A DNA stretch of 64,000 bases from Phocoena phocoena (taxonomy: Eukaryota > Chordata > Mammalia > Artiodactyla > Phocoenidae): the NCBI RefSeq assembly GCF_963924675.1, contig NC_089223.1:7328881-7392880 (forward strand), in the 5' to 3' direction. The notes under the pieces are model-generated. The model did not search any database and was not told where the DNA came from. It saw only the letters and a program-made list of their open reading frames with translations. Shown here in pieces: positions 33,881 through 45,589 of this stretch (position 1 is the stretch's first letter; each line of letters starts with the position of its first letter). The position numbers and the translations under genes are program-made.

Positions 33881-34763
33881 CATGAATTAATGCTATGAAC
33901 TGAGTAAGCAGAATCCAACATAGCTAGGATATGGAATCCAGTATACTCAATAATTTATGTCTGATTCTCCAAACTTATTAAGCTATTCTTGGGGTAGGAA
34001 ATTATTGTGAGTAATTGCCACTTAAGGAGTTGCTGAGATTGCTCACAAATGACTAAAAGAATCAGTCTTTCTAGTTTATCTAACTACCCATTGCTCACTG
34101 AAATTCTGCAAAGGAAAACATCACTCTGGACGCCTACTAATTAACTAATTAATAGGCTCCCCTCCCTCACATATTTGGATTAATGTGCAGTCCACATTAA
34201 TAAGTTCTACTTTACTCCTCTTGATTTTGATTGATTGTCTAAAGCTAAACAAGAAAAATAAAGTATAGGCATCTCCTGAATGATAGGAGTTTTCAGTAGA
34301 CAAATTGGTTATGACAGGTCCACATTTTTAAGAGTGCATTTGGTTATACACAATTGTGACCAGAAGTAAGTATCACTCAAAAGCAAAGGAAGCTGCTTTT
34401 CATATGATAGGAAATACTTTGTTTTATATGTATAGGGTTAAAACAGCCTGCTAAAAAGGTGGTTAAACTGGTTAAGTGGAGGATTCTTGACTCCTGAACA
34501 CCTTGATTGGATGAGTTTGGCTACCCAAGTTTGATAGCAAGGTCTAGAGAGAGAGACGAATTGTTCTGTATAATAAAGAAAGACCAATGTTTATTTGTAG
34601 AGCTCTGAAAGAGAGGACATGAGAATCAAAGAAGAGAGGTAGAAGAGGAGCAACTGAGATGAAGAAATCTCTGGTAATGGGATAGCCAGAGGGGACTTGT
34701 TTTTGTAAACTCCTTTTTTTATTATGTCTTTCACAGCATATGTGAAATATAAATGTAAAATTC
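33881..34763. other. Unique-looking interval
   Basis: No gene or young repeat. The last ~60 bp before the SINE at 34778 (and about 35143-35185 after it) resemble a reverse old L1 3' end that the SINE interrupts. Confidence 0.4.
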
Positions 34764-34777
34764 AATGAATTATCACA

Positions 34778-35128
34778 GGGACTTCCCTGGTGGTGCAGTG
34801 GTTAAGAATCCACCTGCCATTGCAGGGGACATGGGTTTGAGCCCTGGTCTGGGAAGATCCCACATGCTGCGGAGCAACTAAGCCCATGTGCCACAACTAC
34901 TGAGCCTGCACTCTAGAGCCCGCGCGCCACAACTACTGAGCCCAAGTGCTGCAACCACTGAAGCCTGTGTGCCTAGAGCCTGTGCTCTGCAACAAGAGAA
35001 GCCACCACAATGAGAAGCCCGTGCACCACAACAAAGTGTAGCCCCTGCTCACCGCAACTAGAGAATGCCCACATGCAACAACGAAGACCCAACGCAGCCA
35101 AAGATAAATAATTTTTTAAAAAATTTTA
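34778..35128 (+). mobile_element. CHR-family SINE, long form
   Basis: Head gggacttccctggtggtgca, B-box-like gggtttgagccctgg, ccacaactactgagcc units and an A/T-rich tail. It is flanked by aatgaattatcaca at 34764-34777 and aatgaattttcaca at 35129-35142. Confidence 0.96.
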
Positions 35129-35689
35129 AATGAATTTTCACAAAATAAATTCCCATATAGCCCCCACCTGAATCAAGAAATAAAATATTATGAAACTAAG
35201 ACGTTGGGTTTTTTGAAAAAATTAAAAAAAATGACACTCTTAGGTAGACTAACTAAAACAAAAAAAAGACTCAACAAAAATCAGAAAGATAAAAGGCTAA
35301 AAGATAAAAATAAATCCTCTTATTTACAAAAATAAAAACGACTATAAGTGTCTACTATGAAAAATTATGTGCCAACAAATTGGATAACCTAGAATAAATG
35401 GATAAATTACTAGAATAATGAGGAAATAAAAAATTTAAACTGACCTATAACCAGTAAGAAGATTTAACCAGTACTCAAAACTCGTAAAAAAGAAAGGTCC
35501 AGGACCAATAGGCTTCAATTGTAGAATTCTATCAACTATTTAAAGAATAATTAATACCAATCCTTCTTAAACTCTTCCAAAAAATTTAAGAGGAGGGAAC
35601 ACTTCCAAACTCATTCTATGAGGCCAGCATTATCCTGTTACCAAAGCCAGACAGAGATATTACAAGATAAGAAAACTACAGACCAATAC

Positions 35690-36260
35690 CCCTGATGAAT
35701 ATAGATGCAAAAATTCTCAACAAAATACTCAGTATACCATATTCAAATGTACCTTAAAAGGATTATACACCATGACTAAGTGGGTGCTATTCCTAGGATG
35801 CAAGCATGGTTCAACATACAAAAAAAAATCAATGTAATACACTACATTAACAGAATGAAGGATAAAAATCACATGACCATCTCAATTGTTGCAAAAATAG
35901 CATTTGACAAAATTCAACACGGTTTCATGATAAAAACATTCAACAAACTAGGAGTAAAAGGAAATTACCTCAAATAATGATAGCCAATATGATAAGCCCA
36001 CAACAAACATCATACTCAGTGGTGAAAAACTGAGCTTTTCCTCTAAGATCAGGAACTAGGCAAGGATGCCCACTATCACCACTTTTATTCAACGTAGTAT
36101 TGGAAGTCCTTGCCAAAGTAGTTAGGCAAGAAAAAAAGATTAAAGGCATACAAACTGGAGAGGAAAGAGTAAAAATACTTCTGTTCAGAGATGACATAAT
36201 CTTGTTTGTAGGAAACCCCAAAGATTCTACACACAAAAAAAGCTGTTATACTAATAAACA
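35690..36260 (+). pseudogene. L1 ORF2 reverse transcriptase remnant
   Basis: RT landmarks survive in broken frames: [10 protein letters not shown] at about 35890-35920 and, at 36178-36204, [10 protein letters not shown]. There the catalytic Asp-Asp pair is kept but the residue before it is changed from the usual Ala. The frame is split between 35780-35977 and 36100-36321, so no full ORF2 product is possible. Confidence 0.85.
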
Positions 36261-36771
36261 AATTCAGCAAATCTGTAGGATAAAAACATTAACACAAAAA
36301 TTGTGTTTCACTACAGTGTGAAAAGTAAATTAATAAGACAACCCCATTTATAATAGCATCAAAAAAAGCTATTTAGGAATAAACTTAACCAAGAAGGTGA
36401 AAGTCGTGTATACTGAAAACTACGATACATTGCTGAAAGAAATTAAAGAAGCTACAAATCAATGGAAAGACACTCCATGTTCATGGATCAGAAGACTTAA
36501 TATTGTTAAATGTTCCTATTATTCAAAGGAATTTACAGATTCAATATAATCCCTGCCAAAATGCCAATGGCATTCTTTGAAGAAATAGGAAAAAACCTAA
36601 AATTCATATGGAATCTCAAAGAACCCTAAATAGCCATAATAATCCCAAGAAAGTACAAAGCTAGAGGCCTTGCATTTTTCAAAACATATTACAAAGTTTC
36701 AGTGATCAAAACTGTATGGTGCTGGCAGAAAAACAGACACATAGACCAATGGAACAGAACAGAGAGCCCAG

Positions 36772-37010
36772 GCATGGTATATTTGAAAGCTGTTAGAGAA
36801 TAAATTCTAAGCGTTCTCATCACAAGGGAAAAAAACATTTTTTCCTTTTTTTCTTTTAATATCTATATAAGATGATGGATGTTATTAACTAAATTTATTC
36901 TGGTAATCATTTCATAATATATGTAAGTAAAGTAATTATGCTGTACACTTTAAACTTATACAATGCTACATGTCAATTATATCTCAATAAAACCAGAAGA
37001 AAAAAATAAT
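36772..37010 (+). mobile_element. L1 3' end inserted in older L1
   Basis: 3' UTR-like sequence (tggtaatcatttcataatat, tcaattatatctcaataaaa) ending in an A-rich tail. It is flanked by agagagcccag at 36761-36771 and agagagctcag at 37011-37021. The host L1 resumes seamlessly after it. Confidence 0.88.
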
Positions 37011-37589
37011 AGAGAGCTCAGAAACAAACTTTCACATATACATTCAAATGACATTCAACAAGGGTGCCAAGACTACAACATGAGGAAAGGATAATCTCTT
37101 CACCAAATGGTGTTGGCAAACAGGATAGCCACATGCAAAAAATGGTGTTGGATCTTTACCATACACTGTATACAAAAATCAATTCAAAATGGAATAAAGA
37201 CTTGAAACTATAGAAATTCTAGGAGGAAAACATAGGAGAAAAACTTGATGGCCTTGGTCTTTGCAACGATTTCTTGGTTATGACACAAAGGCACAGGCAA
37301 CAAAAGTAACATAGACAAATGGGACTACATCAAACTAGAAAGCTTCTGCACAGAAATGGTAACAGTCAACAGAGTGAAAAGGCAACCTACAGAATGGGAG
37401 AAAATATTCGAAAACCATTTATCTGATAAGGGATATCTCAAGAACAAAACTACATAACCCGATTTTTAAATGTGCAAAGGACTTGAATAGATATTTCTCC
37501 AAAGAAGACATACAAGTGGCCAGCAAGCATATGAAAAGCTGCTCACCAACACTAGTCAGCAGGGAAAGGCAAATCAAAACCACAATGAT

Positions 37590-37805
37590 GGGGCTTCCTT
37601 GGTGGCGCAGTGGTTGAGAGTCCGCCTGCCGATGCAGGGGACATGGGTTCGTGCCCTGGTCCGGGAGGAACCCACATGCCGCGGAGCGGCTGGGCCCGTG
37701 AGCCACGGCCGCTGAGCCTGCGCGTCTGGAGCCTGTGCTCCGCAACGGGAGAGGCCACGACAGTGAGAGGCCCGCGTACCGCAAAAAAAAAAAGAAAAAA
37801 AAAAA
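37590..37805 (+). mobile_element. CHR-family SINE, short CD-like form, in L1
   Basis: Head ggggcttccttggtggcgca, B-box gggttcgtgccctgg, short-form body and A tail. It is flanked by caaaaccacaatgat (37575-37589) and caaaacccacaatgat (37806-37821). The frames around it are L1/SINE chimeras. Confidence 0.95.
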
Positions 37806-37964
37806 CAAAACCCACAATGATATCACCGCACACCTGTTAGGATGGCCACTAACAAGAAAATCAGAAAATAACAAAGGCTGATGAGGTTGAGGAAAAAAAT
37901 AGAACCCATGTGCACTGTTCTGAGAAAACATTATTTGGTCACCCTAGTCATAAGTATGCTTATC

Positions 37965-38230
37965 TTCAACTGTGGCAGATAACGCCAAACTTCTTCCCAA
38001 AGTGATTGTACCAATTTATACTCCCATCTATCTGGAGACTCGGTAATCACCCTCTTGGTCTACTTGTCAATTCTTGCACCAATAACATACTTAATTTTTG
38101 TCACTTAGCAATATGTCTTTCTGTCTAATAAAGCAAATCCTTTCACCTCATTTTTGCTCATGAGTGTATATTCTGTGTCTTAGCATTTCCAGTTGCATCT
38201 TAGATTCACCTTTTACCAAAAAACTCCTGG
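37965..38230 (-). mobile_element. L1 fragment (reverse)
   Basis: Reverse L1 phrase ttcttcccaaagtgattgta followed by caatttatactcccatctat. It is a separate, oppositely oriented fragment next to the plus-strand L1. Confidence 0.55.
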
Positions 38231-39400
38231 AAACAATAATAGCGTGGCTAATAACAGCAATTGCAAGTATGTTTAATTTCATGAGTTTATAACGATACTC
38301 ACTGGTTATCTAAGCAGGGCGTGAGGGCACCGACCGATTATGTTGAAAGCCATTAAATAAAGGGAAAGAATCGAGCATTTAACCTCCCTTTTCTATGTGA
38401 ACTGTATCTCAGAGTGACCAAAGAGTTTGTGAAAGTTTTTTATGGAAGTGTTGCAGCTGATCAACGAAGGAAGTGGTAAAGAATTACAATATCACCATTT
38501 TGTAACCTCTAAAGAATAAATGATCTTCGATGGCGTCTAACATCACAGAAAGGACACATGCCAGCGTGGTGGCTCTTCGGACACCACCACCTACGCAGTG
38601 TTCTTGTGAAAGGTGAAACCGGAATCTGATCAAGATTATATCAATTTATAGGAAACACAGGAGGAGAACGGTTAAAAGACACCACAGATTCAGCTGGCAA
38701 ATTCCAGATTGTTACCGTTCTACTGCACCGGTTTCTCCCACATAGAAGCTGTGAGGGCGGAGGAGGCAGAGGCAAAATAGATAGAAGGAGAATTTACGTA
38801 TCAAAAGGTACTTGAGACAGAGCTGTTGGGAAAGGATTCTCCGTAGGTGTTTCTGAATGTCTTGTGAGCAGAGGTAGGAATTGTCTTTTGGTTCTAGACT
38901 ATTTTTCAAGGATGGTTTTAGAGCGAACAGATTTGGAAGACTGAGATAGTGTCTCCCTCCAGAGTGGAGCACGGGTTTGCTTTCTGGCTGCTATAGTAAC
39001 GATAATGTCTCCCTCCAGGTTTGCGGCTGGCAGGTCTGCTTAAAACTTATTATAATATTTTGGCGTTTCCTAAGCTTGGAGCTCTTCGTCTGTGACACAA
39101 ACCCACTAGGCACAGTGTCCCTCTGGCCACACCAGAGGGAGAGAGACAGAGGGAGGGAGAAAGAGAGAGAGAAGTATCTAATACGCAGATTTAAGTGGTT
39201 TGTTATCTGGGACTTTATGTGATCCCTTTCTCCTGCATTTTGGTAGTGGAGTCTACTCTACCCACTGAATGTTGTGGTTGTGTAAGAAGGAAATAAGTCT
39301 AAATTGGCAAAAGGATTAAATATCACATCTGGGTCTTTATGGTGCGGAGCATCGACTAAAAGAAAACTGACAACCTAAAAGTTGAGGGTTCTGTTTTCTT
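38231..39400. other. Unassigned interval, possibly internal LTR-element sequence
   Basis: No SINE or L1. The phrase gtctccctccag occurs twice (around 38950 and 39007), and a short GA-rich patch lies at 39133-39172. It may belong with the LTR-like sequence at 39400-39960, but I cannot show this. Confidence 0.35.
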
Positions 39401-39960
39401 CAGCGGACGTGCTGAGGACAGCAAGCCTGGGAGGGAGCATCTCAAGTAACCCTGGGAAAACTGCTCCAGGAGGCGAGGGGGGGAGCTAGGACATATAGGA
39501 GTTTTGCAACAAAGGGCAGGTAGTAGAAACAAAAGATTACTGTTAATGAAAGAAAACTAGATATCTCAAGTTAAGGAATTTAGCGCTTTTCTGTAAGATG
39601 CAAGAGTCTGGGTTCAGTGAAGTCATTCCTTTGATACGCCTCAGCTCTCTGGGGCCAGCATCCCAGGTTTCCAAATCCTGAGTTTGTTCAGGGCTCACCT
39701 TGGGGCGTGGCTGCAGTCTGATGGCTGCTAGATGGCAGGTATTCTTTGTTTCCTTCCTGAGTTCTCTCAGGGCTCACCAGCTCACTGTCGGAGGTGGCTG
39801 CAATCGCCCATGACTGCGACATCCTTTGTTTACTGATACAGCAGGCAATATTTTATCTTTCAAGAGCTTGAGAACACAGGAGCCCAGGAAACGGAAGAGG
39901 CCCTGAGAATTCACAGAAATCTTGGGGAGAGCTTTGGCCATCCTCAGGGTAGTATTTCTT
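39400..39960. repeat. LTR-like sequence with internal direct repeat
   Basis: GC-moderate sequence that reads like an endogenous retroviral LTR or leader. An imperfect direct duplication of about 76 bp is present, at 39676-39751 and 39755-39831. Both units start tcctgagtt, share cagggctcacc and ggctgca, and end ctttgttt. No retroviral gene is recognisable next to it. Family not assigned. Confidence 0.4.
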
Positions 39961-41226
39961 AAACACTGAGGACTCCGTAGACCTCTGGATGGCAACTGGG
40001 TTCAAATACAAAGAACCATACAAGTGACATACTATTCAGTATGAATACCTGTTCTGTATTCATGCATTTTTTAATTCCTTTATTTAAAGTTGTGGTAATT
40101 TTAAACTGTGCTGCAAACACAATTATAAGAGTAAGGCAAAGCTGGAGGTAACAGAGGAAACTGAGAGGCTGCTTCTTAACTTAGATCCATGAAAAGGTAA
40201 AGAAGATGCTTCTAAGTCTGGTTTCTGTTTCTGTCTTGATAAGCCAACTTATTCAGCATGCAATAATAAAGTCTTAGAGTTTGGAAAACATTTTATTATT
40301 AAAATTCCTGTGGGAAAAAAATAACTTTATTCTTGCTATTCTTACACATTCTAGTCCCAAGTCCCTTTTCCTCATTGAAACATCTGCATTATTCAATTTT
40401 TTAAATCCCTTGAGTCTTCTTAGAAACGTAACTTATATTACAGAACAGACTACAAACTACAACTGTGCAGACTGAACTGGAGGTAGACAACGGACTGTCA
40501 GGCTCCTTTAGAAATTGTCTGGATCTGGGCAGAAGACATCCGTAATAGATTTACGAATGTTTCAGCACTTCTACCAGAATACTCAGGCTGTCAGAAATAA
40601 TCTGTGGTTTGACCAGAGAAATAAAAATTTGGCAGACACATGCTTGGAAAAAAAAAAAGACTTTCACAAAATTGAATAAACCACACACATGCACGAAATT
40701 TAGAAGATGCCAATACAAACGTACTCACTCTCCCTTCTCTAAACACAAAATAATTTTTTAATATTTATCTTTGCAATGAAACTGTTCTGCCAACACGATG
40801 TCTATCACTAAAGATTTAATTCCGTGTTTACCCACTGTGTTCCAGGAAATGCATGTTCTATGAGACGCTAACAGGATTCTCATAAAAGTATTTTCTATGC
40901 TAATCATAGTTTGGGTAGCTGTACATCCACCTCCTGGAAATTCACAATGTACGTATTAAAGGCTCTGGGAATTCCTGCAGTAAAGAGATGTGCTTAACTC
41001 AGCATTTAACAAAGTTATTTTGGCCACTAAATCATGGAACACTTCTAACATCTTACTGAATTGTTTTTGGGGAGAAATGGTAATTTAATATCCAGTAAAA
41101 CAATTCATTTCCAAACCCAAAATGGGCTAAGAAGATAAGAGACCCGGAATTATTTTTTCCAGGAGTTTTGGATCTGACATTAGTTGATGGTGTACCCACT
41201 ACACCCTCTCTCGTGGCATTCTCTCT
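39961..41226. other. Unique-looking AT-rich interval
   Basis: About 1.27 kb with no repeat or gene recognised. Confidence 0.45.
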
Positions 41227-41239
41227 TCCACGGCATTTT

Positions 41240-41548
41240 TTTTAGTAGGACCTTGTTGTTTCTCCATTCTATGTATCAAAGCTTACATCTGCTGACCCCA
41301 GCCTCCCACTCCATCCCTCCCCCAATAGTCCCCTCCTCCTTGGCAACCACTAGTCTGTTCCCTATGTCCATGATTTTGTTTCTGTTTCATAGATAGGTTC
41401 ATTTGTGTCTTATTTTAGATTCCACATAGAAGTGATATCATGTGGTATCTGTCTTTCCCTTTCTAACTTACGTCACTTAGTATAATCTCTAGTTGCATCC
41501 ATGTTGCTGCAAATGGCATTATTTTGTTCTTTTTTTATGGCTGAGTAG
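41240..41548 (-). mobile_element. L1 3' end (reverse), 5'-truncated
   Basis: Reverse L1 3' phrases: ccaatagtcccctcctcctt, gattccacatagaagtgata, ttatggctgagtagtc. It is flanked by tccacggcatttt at 41227-41239 and tccgtggcatttt at 41549-41561. Confidence 0.92.
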
Positions 41549-41699
41549 TCCGTGGCATTTTCGTGTTCAGTAAATCAGATGGGTAATGGACCCTGGAGTA
41601 TGGATATCAGAAGTCACAGGTGCTGATTCTTCCAGTAATAACTGTGAATCCTTGAGGAATTTTAAACGTCTGAACTTCTGTTACTTTATCAATAGAACA

Positions 41700-42215
41700 G
41701 AGTTAATCCCTGCTTTTATATTCAACATCAACAAACGTTAAAAGCCAGTTCTCAGGAAATTTACATTCTAGAAAGGAGTGAGAGGGAGAGCGAGAGATTT
41801 TATAAACATAAAAATAAATAAGAAAATATCAGTGAGTGATAAGTTCTATAAGAAGAGTTAACATAGGATGATGTGATAATGTCTGGACAACGACTTTTGA
41901 TTGAATGGTTAAGGAGAGACCCTCTGAGGAGATGACATTCACACTGAAATCTGAATTACAGGCAGGCAGATATTTGGGATGACAATCTCGGGACGGAGAG
42001 CACTGAAGGGTCTTAAAGTGGACAGTGCGATGGGGCTGAGGGAGAGTGATAAGAGATCAGCCTGGAGAAGGAGGCAGAAACCAGACCAAGGTTGGCTTTA
42101 TAAGCCGTGCTATTTGTTCAAGTACGGTGAGAAGCCACTGGAACATTCCAAAGACGCAAGTGACAAGATCCATTCAATCTATGTCATAGAGTGGTTATAA
42201 AGATTAAATGAAGTA
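41700..42215 (+). repeat. Old dispersed mammalian repeat, unassigned
   Basis: Follows the order of a very common old repeat: ggaaatttacattctagaaa, gatgatgtgataatgtctgg, acactgaaatctgaattaca, then aaggttggctttataagccg. The open frame at 41979-42200 is part of it. Confidence 0.5.
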
Positions 42216-42219
42216 TTGT

Positions 42220-42640
42220 ATATGAATCAGTCAGGGTTCCAACAGGACATACTGAGACTGGGTAATCTGAGGAGAGTTCTTAAAAGACGCCATTTGCCGT
42301 GAGTAGGTTTTAAGGAACAAACCAGAAATAGTTCAGTACCCGTGGGCTATTAACAAGGGAGCCCAAAGCCTGAGAGGACTGGCTATCCAAACCCAGAGAA
42401 GGTAGTTACATGGAGAATGTCAGCTGAAAAGAGCCTTAACCTTTAGGAAATGGATACAGACAACCTGCAGCATCACAAAGGGAAGGAGCCACCAGCTCAC
42501 GCTACCCTGCATCCCACTGGCCCAACCCAGTCAGGAGTCCAAAGCAAAGAAGTCCATGGATGAAGATCCACACAGAGAATGATGAGTAAGGATGGAGAAG
42601 GAGCAGAAAGTACCCAGCACTCTCCACTCCTCTTGCCTCT
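42220..42640. repeat. Possible old dispersed repeat
   Basis: Starts with gtcagggttccaacaggaca and resembles the repeat suspected at 61925-62450. Weak. Confidence 0.3.
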
Positions 42641-45350
42641 CAGCATCCACTCCTGTCCTTTGCCTAAGTGAAAAGCTTGTGTCCCCAGTCAGCTACCATC
42701 CTTTCAAGGGCAATGCAGTCACATCACCACTTGCAACCTAAAATGGTAACCACAAACAGTGCTCCTCATAAAAGCAGTGGGAGGAAACATGGGGAAAAGA
42801 AACAATTATTACAAGGCAAAGGTGTTACCATCTCTGCTTCTGTAACTGGTCACTAAGCCTACATTTTTAACATAGGGACTTTCTTCCAATCCCCATTCCA
42901 TGTGTTCCTTATTTTCTTAAAACACGTTGCTTGAATACGTTCTTGACCTGATCACTTGCGTCAAGACTTTAGTCCTATGGGAGCTGGGTCCTTTGGTGGT
43001 CCTGTCATTATGGTGTTGCCATGGTTTTCTATTGCCAAGGGCCACAGGGTAATAGAGTCCTAAGTAGCTAAGAGTCCCACTTGGGTTCCAGAAATTGTTC
43101 TCCTCACCCTGCACTGTAGAGCAGTAACTCAGTTTCCCCTTGATAAATAGGATCATCACCCCAAACAGTACAATAACCTCTTCTCTGTCTATTGCTTCAG
43201 TAGCCTAAAACGACCAGTGGGCAGGCTCATTTCTAATTCAATGGAACTATTATTGAATTCCTTAATGGACGCATTTCTCCCTCCAGTACTATAAACCCAT
43301 TGAGACCAAGCTTGCATGGATGGGAAGACAAAATTCCCCAAATTATATATTTGGTATAATAATTGGAAAGTCCACTCTCACTTCCAGCTCCTGGATACAT
43401 GGATACATGGAGGATGGTACCTTATATTGGCCTTGGTTGAAGGTGTACACGGAATCTTGTACACAGCATCCTGTCCTTACAGGATTTTACTCCTGATGGT
43501 GCCAAAAGTGAGCCTTCAGATGCCATCCCACAATTCCAGGAGAATGACATGAACACCATGAATGGTACCATATTGAGAGCCCAGCAATGGCCATTGCTAC
43601 AGGCAGACTGGACACAGCGTTGGTGTTGAACGAATCGGTCTTGATGTGAGGGTACCCCTGTCGGTGAGCCCACACACAGCCTCCATTCCTGCCACCATAC
43701 CTACTTCATATACTTCCATTGACCAATCATATGAAAGGTTAGGGAAAGAGGCTGACTGACATCCCTAGGAGAGATCATCTTATCCACTTAATTATCAAAA
43801 GCACTCATTCACCACTAGGATACCCTTGAACGGAGATTTACATGGAACACAGATATTCTCCCATCTTTGCTATGCTGGAAGGCCCATCCACATACCTCTC
43901 CCTGAGACCTTATCACTAGTTTTCCTATATTTTTCTTCCCAAAGCCTTAACCGCTGGGCTATCCAGTTTATGTAAATCCATTCTGCAGCCTATCTCACCT
44001 TCCGTACTAAGTGACAACCAGAGGACTGCTCAGAGTTCTGCCCATGAGAATATTTTCTTTCATCGCTGTCTTTCAGTGCCACCCCTAAGCGAGGCTGTAT
44101 GTGGCAACTATCCATTTCTGTTTGATGCCCACAGACTATCCGTTCAGAAACCAAGCTCATCCTTTTTCTTCTCCCTCTGGCTGGTCATAAAGAATTCCCC
44201 CATCAGATGGTAGGTATGGTCTGAGGCAATGGCAGGAAAGAGTTAAGAGCAGCAACAACGGGAGTCTGAGCCATTCATTCATGCCATTTATTTGTGCCTT
44301 CTGACTTTCTTTGGCCCTGTCTCACACAGACCGTTTTCATTTTTTATCAGAATGGTCTGCACATGTCTACATTTATGGTACAACAGTTTAGATAACACCC
44401 AGCTCATAATGAGCATTCGGGGTCATGTGTTCACTTAGATTCAAAGATCAGGTGTTCAGTCTTTACCACGCCCAGTAGCAAGTTAAAAGATGGTTTTCAA
44501 GCGGAGCATAGCTGTCAGAAGAGGTCAAGTTTTCCAAACTCTAAGGGCCTGCACTGGGAGCTTGAAAGAAGCTCTATACATCGCTGTCCAAAACAAACGC
44601 TTAACACCGTCAGGTCTAACAGGTCACAGGTGCGAGCGGCACAGACTTGCCGAGGAACCCTCCTTGCTTTTCCTACTCCAAGCTCATGACTGGCAGCATT
44701 ACAGGTTTTCCAACAAATGTGAAGACTACCTAGCATCTCCTTATGTGGTATACGCAGCCTCCCAGTTCCAGAGAGGATCACAAAATGTGCCTGTTCTTTG
44801 CAGCGGGCCAAGCAAAGCACAGAGACTTATATCTCAGTTGAGAAGGGATATCCCAATACAACCAAGATGACTGGATATCTAGAAACTCTGCCTATGTGAC
44901 AGGTCCTTGAGATCAGCAGGGCTTTTCACCCTCCCTCTGACACGCGTCTGTCTTGCGAAGGCATGTAGGTGCTTGGTATTTCCTGTTCACTAGGTCCAAT
45001 GAGCATAATTTCATCAACCTAATGCACTAGCATAATGTGCTATAAAGTATCAAGATGATCAAGTTCCCCCTGAACCACATCGTAAGAGGAATGAAGTGGG
45101 CTGACATAGATTAGATAGCCCTTAGGCACGTCAGAATTCTGCTATCCCTGCTACTAGAAAGCAAACTACACCTTATGAATTTAGCTGATAAAAATGCCAA
45201 AAAAGCATGTACTAGGTCAATAGCTATACACCAGGCAGGGGGCTATGTTTATTTCCTGCTCCAGTGAAGATACCTCGTTCAGAACGGCAACTGCAATTGC
45301 ATTACCATCGTATTACATCTGTGATCATCTACAGCCATAGATAAACGGTA
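42641..45350 (-). pseudogene. ERV-L-type endogenous retrovirus pol remnant, reverse
   Basis: Read on the minus strand, this 2.7 kb stretch follows the layout of an old ERV-L internal region. RT-like sequence lies on the right: the degenerate active-site segment near 45000-45020 reads VDEIML after an in-frame stop, in place of the family's aspartate-bearing motif. RNase H/integrase-side sequence lies towards the left. Multiple stops and frameshifts leave only short open pieces, such as 43422-43673 and 44515-44820. No flanking LTRs are recognised. It cannot encode a working polymerase, and no repaired version is given. Confidence 0.65.
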
Positions 45351-45363
45351 AAATATAAAACAA

Positions 45364-45580
45364 GGGCTTCCCTGGTGGCGCAGTGGTTGGGAGTCCGCCT
45401 GCCGATGCAGGGGACGCGGGTTCGTGCCCCGGTCCGGGAGGATCCCACGTGCCGCGGAGCGGCTGGGCCTGTGAGCCATGGCCGCTGGGCCTGCGCGTCC
45501 GGAGCCTGTGCTCCGCAACGGGAGAGGCCACAGCGGTGAGAGGCCCGCGTACCGCAAAAAACAAACAAACAAACAAATAG
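45364..45580 (+). mobile_element. CHR-family SINE, short CD-like form
   Basis: Head gggcttccctggtggcgcag, B-box gggttcgtgccccgg, GC-rich short-form body and a tail of AAAC units. It inserted at the edge of the ERV-L remnant. Frames on both strands here are artefacts. Confidence 0.95.
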
Positions 45581-45589
45581 AACCACTTA

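Larger units (their letters stand above)
35190..37930 (+). mobile_element. Old L1 LINE, ORF2 region, with nested insertions
   Basis: A long plus-strand L1 covering ORF2 from the endonuclease/RT junction to the C-terminal region. It is interrupted by an L1 3' end (36772-37010) and a SINE (37590-37805). Stops and frameshifts occur throughout, and it breaks off near 37925 without a recognisable 3' UTR. It is inactive. Confidence 0.85.

Noticed and set aside
37419..37931. 170-codon minus-strand frame
   Set aside because: It runs antisense through L1 and a SINE inserted in it. The peptide is the usual SINE artefact plus antisense L1.
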